DNA of 6,189 bases, from positions 1 through 6,189 of the forward strand of contig DNJG01000141.1 in the NCBI GenBank assembly GCA_003489165.1, read 5' to 3'. The notes under the pieces are model-generated. The model made no database searches, had not been told where the DNA came from, and worked only from the letters and a program-made list of their open reading frames with translations. Below, piece after piece: positions 1 to 5,127 of the stretch. Source of the stretch: Nitrospinota bacterium. GTDB taxonomy: Bacteria; Nitrospinota; Nitrospinia; UBA9942. Both the position numbers and the translations under genes were made by a program. The stretch's first letter is position 1. Every line of letters begins with the position of its first letter.

Positions 1-1
1 A

Positions 2-352
2 CCAGGGAATTTAAAGGCAAATGTTGGTGAGACAGTAAGGTTATATGTAGGAAATGGCGGACCAAATCTTACATCCTCATTCCATGTAATAGGAGAGATA
101 TTTGATACAGTATATCAGTTGGGTGCTGTAGGCTCCGAGCCTGCAAAGAATGTCCAGACCACAGTAATTCCACCAGGCGGTGCAGCTATTGTTGAATTTA
201 AGGTAGATGTTCCTGCGGCATATATCCTTGTTGACCATGCAATATTCAGGGCTATAGACAAGGGTGCAGTAGGAATACTTGAAGTTACAGGGAATGAGAA
301 TCCTGATGTCTATAAGGCTTTAAAATCAGGCGGTGCTGATGCCGGTCATTAA
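2..352 (+). CDS. nirK: Copper-containing nitrite reductase, C-terminal part (5' end outside window)
   Basis: This is the last 116 residues of a NirK/AniA-type enzyme, which reduces nitrite to nitric oxide in the periplasm during denitrification or NO-forming respiration. The reading frame is open from base 2 to the TAA at 350-352. The fragment is the second cupredoxin domain. It contains SFHVIGEIFD, whose His (bases 83-85) corresponds to the catalytic His255 of Alcaligenes NirK, with Ile two residues on matching Ile257. It also contains LVDHAIFRA, whose His (236-238) matches the type 2 copper ligand His306. NVQTTVIPPGGAAIVEFKVD between them is typical of the AniA-like class. The type 1 copper site, the other type 2 ligands and any signal peptide lie upstream and cannot be checked. 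The protein ends shortly after the domain with no fused cytochrome domain. A strong terminator follows, so this is probably the last gene of its transcript. Confidence 0.93.
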   Translation, partial: PGNLKANVGETVRLYVGNGGPNLTSSFHVIGEIFDTVYQLGAVGSEPAKNVQTTVIPPGGAAIVEFKVDVPAAYILVDHAIFRAIDKGAVGILEVTGNENPDVYKALKSGGADAGH

Positions 353-386
353 TAGTTTACTGAATTGCTATAAATTTAGTTGAAAT

Positions 387-423
387 GAGTGCCCCACTTA
401 TTACAGGTGGGGCATTCTTTTTT
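387..423 (+). terminator. Rho-independent terminator after nirK
   Basis: The core stem is GCCCCAC (391-397) paired with GTGGGGC (407-413), extended by four further pairs including one G-U to 387/417. The loop is about nine bases (398-406) and is followed directly by six T (418-423). The hairpin is G+C rich in AT-rich surroundings and sits 35 bases after the nirK stop, so it should end the nirK transcript. The next gene would then need its own promoter. Confidence 0.93.
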
Positions 424-603
424 AATGGTGAAGGGTTAGTATAAATAATAACCATGTTAGCAGAAGCATATATAGTTACAAAAAATAATGACAAGGATAA
501 CCTTCTCAGTATAAAAGATTTTATACGAAGAAAGGCAGGCGATTCTATAAGATTACAGAAATCTGACAATCTGAATCTTCATGAGCATCGTAATAATCAC
601 AGC

Positions 604-609
604 GAGGAG
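604..609 (+). promoter_or_regulatory. Ribosome binding site deciding the TPR gene start
   Basis: GAGGAG lies six bases before the ATG at 616. This is the best Shine-Dalgarno match near this gene and is why 616 is preferred over the upstream in-frame ATG at 454, which has only a GAAGGG 18 bases away. A caution is that GAG GAG also reads as Glu-Glu if translation starts at 454. Confidence 0.55.
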
Positions 610-615
610 TCTATT

Positions 616-1101
616 ATGTTTGATGATGCTATACAGTATTATAAAAATAATGACTATGATCTTGCTGTTGACAGATTAATGAAAATTCTTGATATGAATT
701 CCAAAAATGTTAGGGCATCATGGATGTTGTGCTACATGACTGCAATCAGGGAGGATTTTGAAGGGGCAATCATATGGGGAAACCGATGCATAGAGATAGA
801 CCCCCTTTTTAAAGAAGCATATTATATCCTTTCACTGATTCATCTTCAAAAAAATGAATACAACGATGCTTTGGAGAAGCTTAAGAAGGCAATCTACATA
901 GACCCAAATTTTGCACTTGCTTATTTTACCATTGGAAATATATATACACTTATCTATCTTCATTCACAGCCAATAGACTGCTTTGAAAAGGCAAATGACC
1001 TATTGTCATCCGATCCATTCAGTAAAGGTGTTTTTCAGATTGAGTATCTTACTGTCAAAGAGCTTTTTAGTTTGATTGATTTGAAGTTCCGCACACTATA
1101 A
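616..1101 (+). CDS. Orphan tetratricopeptide repeat protein, CheR-TPR-tail-like
   Basis: A 161-residue soluble protein made of about four TPR units beginning near residues 2, 33, 67 and 101. Each shows the usual spaced Ala/Gly/Tyr and a terminal D-P, for example IEIDPLFKEAYY and IYIDPNFALAYF. The register and wording (IDP..KEAYYILSLI, then A-IYIDPNFALAYFTIGNIY, then CFEKANDLL) closely resemble the C-terminal TPR domain of CheR-type methyltransferases that carry TPRs. No methyltransferase domain is present: only about 100 bases separate nirK from the maximal reading frame. There is no signal peptide or membrane segment. Start 616 is chosen for its Shine-Dalgarno and because the first repeat begins there. 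The frame is also open upstream to an ATG at 454 (54 more residues, Lys/Asn-rich, no recognised domain), so a 215-residue form is possible. It is probably a protein-interaction scaffold with unknown partner. Confidence 0.8.
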   Translation: MFDDAIQYYKNNDYDLAVDRLMKILDMNSKNVRASWMLCYMTAIREDFEGAIIWGNRCIEIDPLFKEAYYILSLIHLQKNEYNDALEKLKKAIYIDPNFALAYFTIGNIYTLIYLHSQPIDCFEKANDLLSSDPFSKGVFQIEYLTVKELFSLIDLKFRTL

Positions 1102-1127
1102 TCCACATAATCCTTTAAGTTTTTCTT

Positions 1128-1155
1128 TTGACATAAATATTGAATTTAATGTAAT
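1128..1155 (+). promoter_or_regulatory. Sigma70-type promoter for the nitroreductase gene
   Basis: A perfect -35 box TTGACA (1128-1133), a 16-base spacer and a -10 box TGTAAT (1150-1155, five of six consensus bases) lie in the 89-base gap before the nitroreductase gene. Transcription should begin near 1161-1163, leaving a leader of about 30 bases. No clear operator palindrome is visible around it. Confidence 0.65.
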
Positions 1156-1190
1156 CTTTATAAGTAGGTTACACAGAATTCCTTAAAGAT

Positions 1191-1850
1191 ATGAATATAA
1201 TAGAGGCGATTGAGAATAGAAGGAGTATAAGGGCTTTTAAGCCTGACACTATCCCATATGAAATATTAAAGAAGGTCTTAAAGACTGCCGGCAGGAGTCC
1301 TTCATATACAAACACACAGCCATGGGAAATTGCAATTGTAAGCGGAAAAAAAAGGGATGAATTAAGTTGTGAGCTCTATGAAACAGCCTCATCTGATACA
1401 CCAATTACGCCTGATATACAAAAACCCCTGATTTGGCCAGTGGAGTTGGATAAAAGGGCAAAAGAACATGGTGAGAGAAGGTTTAATATCCTTGGAATAG
1501 GAAGAGGGGATACAGAGAAGAGAAAAAATCTAAGGCTTTCAAATTTTAAATTCTATGACGCTCCTGCTGTCATATTTATCTTTATGGATAAAAGCCTTGG
1601 CGAGTGGTCTATAATGGACATCGGCATGTTTGCCCAGACTATAATGATATCTGCACTTGAATATGGTTTAGGGACATGCCCTCAGGCAGCCTTGACAGAC
1701 TATCCACATATAGTGAGAAGGCATCTCAATATCCCGGATTCAAAAAAATTAGTTCTTGGCATATCTATAGGGTATCCTGATAAAGATGCACTGATAAATA
1801 CTTATAGGAGTATAAGGGCCGAGATGGATGAGTTTGTGAAATGGTATTAA
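1191..1850 (+). CDS. Nitroreductase family FMN-dependent oxidoreductase
   Basis: A 219-residue cytoplasmic flavoprotein of the nitroreductase fold, predicted to bind FMN and use NAD(P)H to reduce nitro compounds, quinones or similar acceptors. The true substrate cannot be told. The N-terminal ENRRSIRAF (residues 8-16) is the family FMN-phosphate contact. SPSYTNTQPWEI (36-47) is the SGxNxQPW segment. GIGRGD (102-107), FYDAPAVIF (121-129), MDIGMFAQ (142-149) and GLGTCPQAA (159-167) follow in family order. The end, LGISIGYPD then a charged tail, is also typical. The GIGRGD and TCPQAA segments place it near the nitrobenzoate-reductase-like subgroup, a placement made from memory of family sequences. 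Length is normal. The ATG at 1191 has only a weak ribosome site (AAAG), but the start matches the family N terminus. It has its own promoter, and its stop overlaps that of the convergent rnhA. Confidence 0.92.
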   Translation: MNIIEAIENRRSIRAFKPDTIPYEILKKVLKTAGRSPSYTNTQPWEIAIVSGKKRDELSCELYETASSDTPITPDIQKPLIWPVELDKRAKEHGERRFNILGIGRGDTEKRKNLRLSNFKFYDAPAVIFIFMDKSLGEWSIMDIGMFAQTIMISALEYGLGTCPQAALTDYPHIVRRHLNIPDSKKLVLGISIGYPDKDALINTYRSIRAEMDEFVKWY

Positions 1851-2290
1851 TCAGCCTTTAGTAGCTCATCAATTGCCTCGTTTGCCAGTTCATCAGCCCT
1901 TTCATTTTCAGGATGGCTGTTGTGTCCCTTTATCCATTTCCACTCAATCTTATGCCTTTTTGACAGAATAATCAATTCCTCCCACAATTCCCTGTTCTTT
2001 ACAGGCGTCTTATCAGCTGTCTTCCATCCTTTCTTTAGCCATGAATTGATCCACTTTGTCATCCCATGGATAAGATAATTTGAATCCGAGACTATTGTAA
2101 CATGACACGATTCTTTCAATGTCTTCAATCCCATAATTGCAGCGGTCAGTTCCATTTTATTATTAGTGGTATTTTTCTCTGCACCCTTAATCTCTTTTAT
2201 GCTGTTATTATACTTCAAAATGATACCATATCCACCTGGTCCTGGATTACCTCTACATGCCCCATCTGAATAAATAAAGACCTGTTTCAT
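1847..2290 (-). CDS. rnhA: Ribonuclease HI
   Basis: A 147-residue enzyme that cuts the RNA strand of RNA-DNA hybrids, removing R-loops and primer RNA in the cytoplasm. All catalytic positions are visible: Asp9 in YSDGACRGNPG, Glu47 in NNKMELTAA, Asp69 in VSDSNYL, His123 in KGHNSHPENE and Asp133 in ERADELAN. These match E. coli D10, E48, D70, H124 and D134. The basic handle region is present around WLKKGWKTADKTPVKN (residues 84-99). The start at 2290 is chosen because known RNases HI begin directly with this first strand. An in-frame ATG at 2341 would add 17 hydrophobic, unconserved residues. Neither start has a good Shine-Dalgarno. The gene is convergent with the nitroreductase gene (four-base overlap) and divergent from the Nudix gene. 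Confidence 0.96.
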   Translation of the reverse strand: MKQVFIYSDGACRGNPGPGGYGIILKYNNSIKEIKGAEKNTTNNKMELTAAIMGLKTLKESCHVTIVSDSNYLIHGMTKWINSWLKKGWKTADKTPVKNRELWEELIILSKRHKIEWKWIKGHNSHPENERADELANEAIDELLKAD

Positions 2291-2303
2291 ATAAAATAGG
2301 AAA

Positions 2304-2338
2304 TATAATCTTGAATTTATTAATATAACCATTATAAT
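2304..2338. promoter_or_regulatory. Divergent promoter region between rnhA and the Nudix gene
   Basis: The 58-base gap is nearly all A/T. For the plus strand, TTGAAT (2311-2316), a 16-base spacer and TATAAT (2333-2338) make a plausible promoter with a start near 2345. The -10 box is part of the palindrome ATTATAAT (2331-2338), which reads TATAAT on the minus strand too (2336 to 2331), so it could also fire towards rnhA. The minus-strand -35 is poor. A second TATAAT lies at 2304-2309. In such AT-rich DNA these matches are only suggestive. Confidence 0.45.
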
Positions 2339-2348
2339 CATAACAATT

Positions 2349-2816
2349 ATGGGAAAAAATATAAAGATGAAAAAATTAACCTGTCCTGAATGCGGCTATA
2401 AGATAAAGGAATTTAGGAATCCATTTCCCACTGTAGATATTATTATTGAATGTGAAACATCGAAAGGGGAGAGGGGAATTATTCTGATATTCAGGAAAAA
2501 AGAGCCAAAGTTATGGGCAATACCCGGCGGTTTTGTTGACTATGGTGAATCTCTGGAGAATGCCGCCGTGAGAGAGGCGTTTGAAGAGACATCACTAAAG
2601 GTTAAACTTATAAGGCAGTTTCATTCATATTCAGACCCGAATCGGGATAAAAGGCAGCACAATATATCAACGGTATTCATTGCAAAGGCTAAAGGAATTC
2701 CAAAGGCAGCAGATGATGCTGAAAAAATTGGTATATTTAATAAGGACAATCTGCCCAATGAAACTGCATTTGACCATGCTGTCATTCTGAGTGATTATTT
2801 TAAGAAAAGGTTTTGA
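2349..2816 (+). CDS. Nudix hydrolase, ADP-ribose pyrophosphatase-like
   Basis: A 155-residue cytoplasmic enzyme predicted to hydrolyse a nucleoside diphosphate linked to another group, with Mg2+ or Mn2+. The Nudix box spans residues 61-83: G, five residues, E67, seven residues, then REAFEETSL. Metal-binding Glu76, Glu79 and Glu80 are present, but the usual Gly after the last EEx is Ser82. Before it comes RNPFPTVDIIIE (23-34) and WAIPGGFVDYGE (56-67). After it comes QFHSYSDPNRDKRQHNISTVF, a segment typical of ADP-ribose-type family members. The substrate is an inference. The N terminus carries one CPECG knuckle (12-16) with no second CxxC pair. ATG 2349 is used. ATG 2367 (Met7) is an equally good alternative, since the predicted transcript starts only a few bases before 2349 and neither has a clear Shine-Dalgarno. 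The gene ends facing the desulfurase gene across a repeat. Confidence 0.9.
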   Translation: MGKNIKMKKLTCPECGYKIKEFRNPFPTVDIIIECETSKGERGIILIFRKKEPKLWAIPGGFVDYGESLENAAVREAFEETSLKVKLIRQFHSYSDPNRDKRQHNISTVFIAKAKGIPKAADDAEKIGIFNKDNLPNETAFDHAVILSDYFKKRF

Positions 2817-2832
2817 ACAAAGATCTAATCTT

Positions 2833-2996
2833 AACCACAGAGACACAGAGGCACGGAGAGAAACAGAAAGGAGAAATTGGGAAGGAAAGAGAAAGGGAGA
2901 AAAATAAAATTCTTTTTTCTTCATTTCCCCATTTTTTCCCTTTCTTCTTAATCTTTTTGTTTTTATATTTCTCTGTGTCTCAGTGCCTCTGTGGTT
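2833..2996. repeat. Long imperfect inverted repeat, ACCACAGAGRCAC family
   Basis: The outer arms at 2833-2858 and 2971-2996 are inverted copies agreeing at 22 of 26 bases, both starting AACCACAGAG from the outside. Inside, the left half (about 2852-2905) is almost all purine and the right half (about 2911-2970) is mostly pyrimidine, so the whole unit could fold as one long imperfect hairpin centred near 2912. It fills the gap between two convergent genes and may end transcription from both. The same arm recurs at 6161-6180. Similar ACCACAGAGRCACAGAG sequences are, from general knowledge, common dispersed repeats in environmental bacterial genomes. No transposase is present. A 62-codon frame across it is repeat-derived and not a gene. 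Confidence 0.85.
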
Positions 2997-4165
2997 TATA
3001 ATTTCCTATTCTTTAATATTTCTCTTACCCTGTTTACAATAGAAGGCAGAATATCTATTACATAGTTCACATCTTTAAGTGTATTTCCCCTTCCAAGGCT
3101 GAACCTGATCGAGCCATAAATAGTTTCTAAAGGAATACCCATAGCAAGAAGGACATGGGAAGGTTCAACGGCACCTGATGAACAGGCTGAGCCTGTTGAT
3201 ACAGCCACTCCAGACAGGTCAAAATTTATGGCAAGCGCCTCTCCCTCTGCAAATTCAAAACTGATATTGAGTGTATTGGGGAGTCTATTTACAGGATGCC
3301 CGTTCAATTTAATGTCAGGTATTTTTTCCATTATTAAACTCTGAAGTTTATCCCTTAAAGCGGCTATACGGACTGATTCTTTTTCTATATCAGATACAGC
3401 AATCTCACATGCCTTTCCAAATCCTATAATCCCGGCCACATTCTCAGTGCCGGCCCTCCTCTTCATCTCCTGACTTCCTCCATTAATCAGAGGATACATA
3501 TTTTTTATACCCCTTCTGATATAAGCTGCACCAACACCCTTAGGACCATTTAGCTTATGTGCAGATAGGGACATGAGGTCAACCCCGAGTTTATTCACAT
3601 CAAGAGGCACTTTTCCAAGACTCTGAACTGCATCTGTATGCACTACAACTCCTCTATTCTTTGCAATACTGCTTATCTCACTGATAGGCTCAATTGTCCC
3701 TACCTCATTATTAGAGTGGTGGATTGATATTAAGATTGTATCTTTCTCTATTGCGTTTTCCACATCGGAAGGATTCACAATTCCGTATTCATCTACAGGA
3801 AGGTATGTTACACGAAAGCCGTCTTTTTTAAGGTATCTGCATGTCTCCAAAACTGCAGGGTGCTCAATAGGGGAGGTGATTATATGTCCGCCGCTACTTT
3901 TTCTGTTAGCCAATGAGCAGCCTTTTATTGCAAAATTATCTGACTCGCTACCTCCGCTTGTAAATATGATTTCTGAGGGGTCGGCACCAATGGCGGCAGC
4001 TACCTTTTCTCTTGCTTCATCAATCTTAACTCTCACCTTTCTGCCAAACTGGTGAATACTGGAGGGGTTGCCAAAGTCTTCCTTTAAATAAGGCATCATT
4101 GCATCCAACACCTCAGGGTGTATCGGTGTTGTTGCGTTATTATCAAGATATATCTTTCGTGACAT
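2996..4165 (-). CDS. nifS: Cysteine desulfurase, NifS/IscS class
   Basis: A 389-residue PLP enzyme that takes sulfur from L-cysteine as an enzyme-bound persulfide, releasing alanine, and hands it to iron-sulfur or tRNA-thiolation acceptors. Key residues are in place: LDNNATTPIHP (7-17), His102 stacking on PLP in SPIEHPAV, SNNEVGT (151-157), Asp178 and Gln181 in HTDAVQ, His203-Lys204 (PLP Schiff base) in LSAHKLNGPKG, RAGTEN (237-242), and catalytic Cys328 in STGSACSSG on the mobile loop, followed by EPSHVLLAMG. Length is normal. NifS and IscS cannot be separated here because no scaffold, IscR or nif gene is adjacent. The ATG at 4165 fits the family start but has no Shine-Dalgarno. A minus-strand TATAAT (4188 to 4183) gives a possible promoter with a very short leader and a poor -35. 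The stop codon (2998 to 2996) overlaps the outer edge of the downstream repeat. It is downstream of cysE and the PP-loop gene on the same strand. Confidence 0.96.
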   Translation of the reverse strand: MSRKIYLDNNATTPIHPEVLDAMMPYLKEDFGNPSSIHQFGRKVRVKIDEAREKVAAAIGADPSEIIFTSGGSESDNFAIKGCSLANRKSSGGHIITSPIEHPAVLETCRYLKKDGFRVTYLPVDEYGIVNPSDVENAIEKDTILISIHHSNNEVGTIEPISEISSIAKNRGVVVHTDAVQSLGKVPLDVNKLGVDLMSLSAHKLNGPKGVGAAYIRRGIKNMYPLINGGSQEMKRRAGTENVAGIIGFGKACEIAVSDIEKESVRIAALRDKLQSLIMEKIPDIKLNGHPVNRLPNTLNISFEFAEGEALAINFDLSGVAVSTGSACSSGAVEPSHVLLAMGIPLETIYGSIRFSLGRGNTLKDVNYVIDILPSIVNRVREILKNRKL

Positions 4166-4193
4166 TTTTTAATGCATAGAAAATTATAAAATT

Positions 4194-4274
4194 AACCACA
4201 GGTAAACACAGATGAACACTGATAGAATAAAGAAAAAAGTTTTTATCTGTGTTAATCTGTGTCCATCTGTGGTT
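4194..4274. repeat. Inverted repeat, ACCACAGATGRACACAGAT family
   Basis: Arms of 34 bases at 4194-4227 and 4241-4274 are inverted copies agreeing at 28 positions, separated by a 13-base A-rich loop. The arms hold internal direct units of the type ACACAGAT. This is a different family from the 2833-2996 repeat, though both begin AACCACAG. It occupies the gap between cysE and the desulfurase gene, both on the minus strand. Its right arm extends into the 3' end of cysE, encoding the final residues and stop. A hairpin here could attenuate or terminate the cysE transcript, though it lacks a clean T-run. Confidence 0.88.
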
Positions 4275-4974
4275 TCATTAAGTTTTTTGTTCCTGTCTCT
4301 TTCAATTCAATTATCTCTTTTTCAAGGCTTGATACCCTGTTGATTATGCATTTAATAGCCTTTGCAACAGGGTCTGATATATCTCCGTAGTCAATGTCCA
4401 CAAAACTATCAGGAGGCTGTGCTCCTGTATACACAACCTTTCCGGGGATACCGATTACAGTTGAATCAGGCGGCACCTCATTAACAACAACAGAGCCAGC
4501 ACCAATCCTGCTGTTTGAACCTATAGTTACAGGCCCCAATATAGTTGCCCCAGCCCCGACAATAACATTATCCTTTAGTGTCGGATGTCTTTTACCTTTA
4601 TCAAGGCTGACACCGCCAAGTGTTACACCCTGAAATATCGTGCAGTTTTCTCCAATCTCTGTAGTCTCTCCAATTACCACACCCATGCCGTGGTCTATGA
4701 AAAAACCTCCGCCGATTTTTGCAGCAGGATGAATTTCTATACCGGTAAAAAATCTTCCGATGTTTGAGATAAATCTGCCTAAGAATAAAAGGCGTTTTCT
4801 CCAGAGCCAGTGGCTGATGCGGTAAAATAGGAGGGCATGAAAACCCGGATAGCAGAATATTATTTCTGATGTGCTTCTTGACGCAGGGTCCCTTTGAAAT
4901 ATTACTTTTATATCCCGCCTTATTTGCGTAAACATAGGCTGCAGAGAGCAGATAACACAAGCCCCTCTGTCCAT
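4252..4974 (-). CDS. cysE: Serine O-acetyltransferase
   Basis: Transfers acetyl from acetyl-CoA to L-serine, making O-acetylserine for cysteine synthesis in the cytoplasm. With ATG 4974 it has 240 residues. The N-terminal helical part includes FQRDPASRS (Asp29 matching the serine-binding Asp of E. coli CysE) and YPGFHALLFYRISHWLW. The left-handed beta-helix follows, with FIDHGMGVVIGET (Asp94, catalytic His95), VTLGGVSLDKGKRHPTL (Arg129, His130) and IGAGSVVVNEVPPDSTVIGIPG. It is the short bacterial type without the long N-terminal extension of E. coli. ATG 4974 is chosen because AGGGG lies nine bases before it. The family usually begins at the Met at 4935 (227 residues), which lacks a ribosome site, so the extra 13 residues are doubtful. 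The tail after residue 195 is poorly conserved, has a short Glu/Lys-rich helix, and ends in KPQMDTD encoded by a dispersed repeat. Confidence 0.95.
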   Translation of the reverse strand: MDRGACVICSLQPMFTQIRRDIKVIFQRDPASRSTSEIIFCYPGFHALLFYRISHWLWRKRLLFLGRFISNIGRFFTGIEIHPAAKIGGGFFIDHGMGVVIGETTEIGENCTIFQGVTLGGVSLDKGKRHPTLKDNVIVGAGATILGPVTIGSNSRIGAGSVVVNEVPPDSTVIGIPGKVVYTGAQPPDSFVDIDYGDISDPVAKAIKCIINRVSSLEKEIIELKETGTKNLMKPQMDTD

Positions 4975-4983
4975 TATTCTTTA

Positions 4984-4988
4984 CCCCT
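4984..4988 (-). promoter_or_regulatory. Ribosome binding site supporting the longer cysE start
   Basis: On the minus strand AGGGG (4988 to 4984) lies nine bases before ATG 4974. No comparable site precedes the homology-preferred ATG at 4935, where the upstream bases read CTCTCTGCAGCCT. Confidence 0.45.
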
Positions 4989-5005
4989 ATCTTTATTAAT
5001 AAAAT

Positions 5006-5119
5006 ACCAATGACCAAATCCCAAATCCCAAATAAATTTCAATAATCAATAATCATATATATTATTGGTGATTGATTTTTTGGTCATTATTTGGTTATTG
5101 TAATTTGGATATTGATATT
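5006..5119. repeat. AATGACCAAAT-family imperfect inverted repeat
   Basis: This A/T-rich unit fills the 153-base gap between the PP-loop gene and cysE. AATGACCAA (5009-5017) recurs inverted at 5080-5088. An inner stem pairs 5040-5053 with 5061-5074 (12 of 14) around a seven-base loop. The left part also holds a seven-base tandem CCAAATC at 5014-5033 (almost three copies). The right part has several inverted CCAAAT copies out to about 5119. It resembles, from general knowledge, dispersed repeats containing TGACCAAATCCCAAAT in other AT-rich environmental bacteria. Outer limits are approximate. Confidence 0.7.
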
Positions 5120-5127
5120 TCCTTAAA

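Noticed and set aside
357..569. A 70-codon minus-strand frame over the nirK terminator
   Set aside because: It contains the terminator hairpin and overlaps the open frame before the TPR gene antisense. No motif is seen.
1..1850. nirK, TPR and nitroreductase genes as one nitrogen-metabolism operon
   Set aside because: A strong terminator follows nirK and the nitroreductase gene has its own promoter. Nothing ties the nitroreductase to nitrite.
2667..2924. An 85-codon minus-strand frame over the Nudix 3' end
   Set aside because: It is antisense to a clear Nudix gene and continues into the repeat, with no family resemblance or ribosome site.
2813..3001. A 62-codon plus-strand frame across the repeat between the Nudix and desulfurase genes
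   Set aside because: It is repeat sequence (TTETQRHGE-type peptides are commonly mis-called in such repeats), has no ribosome site, and its composition follows the purine/pyrimidine arms.
4166..4251. A possible cysteine- or sulfur-responsive riboswitch before the desulfurase gene
   Set aside because: The sequence is explained by the dispersed inverted repeat, and no known sulfur-metabolism riboswitch (such as SAM) core is visible.
4194..4274. Short recurring ACACAGAT units as a possible CRISPR-like array
   Set aside because: The units are too short and adjacent without spacers, and the overall structure is one inverted repeat, not direct repeats with unique spacers.
4394..5017. Several open frames on either strand within and just before cysE
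   Set aside because: They lie over or antisense to the well-supported cysE frame and carry no recognisable motif.
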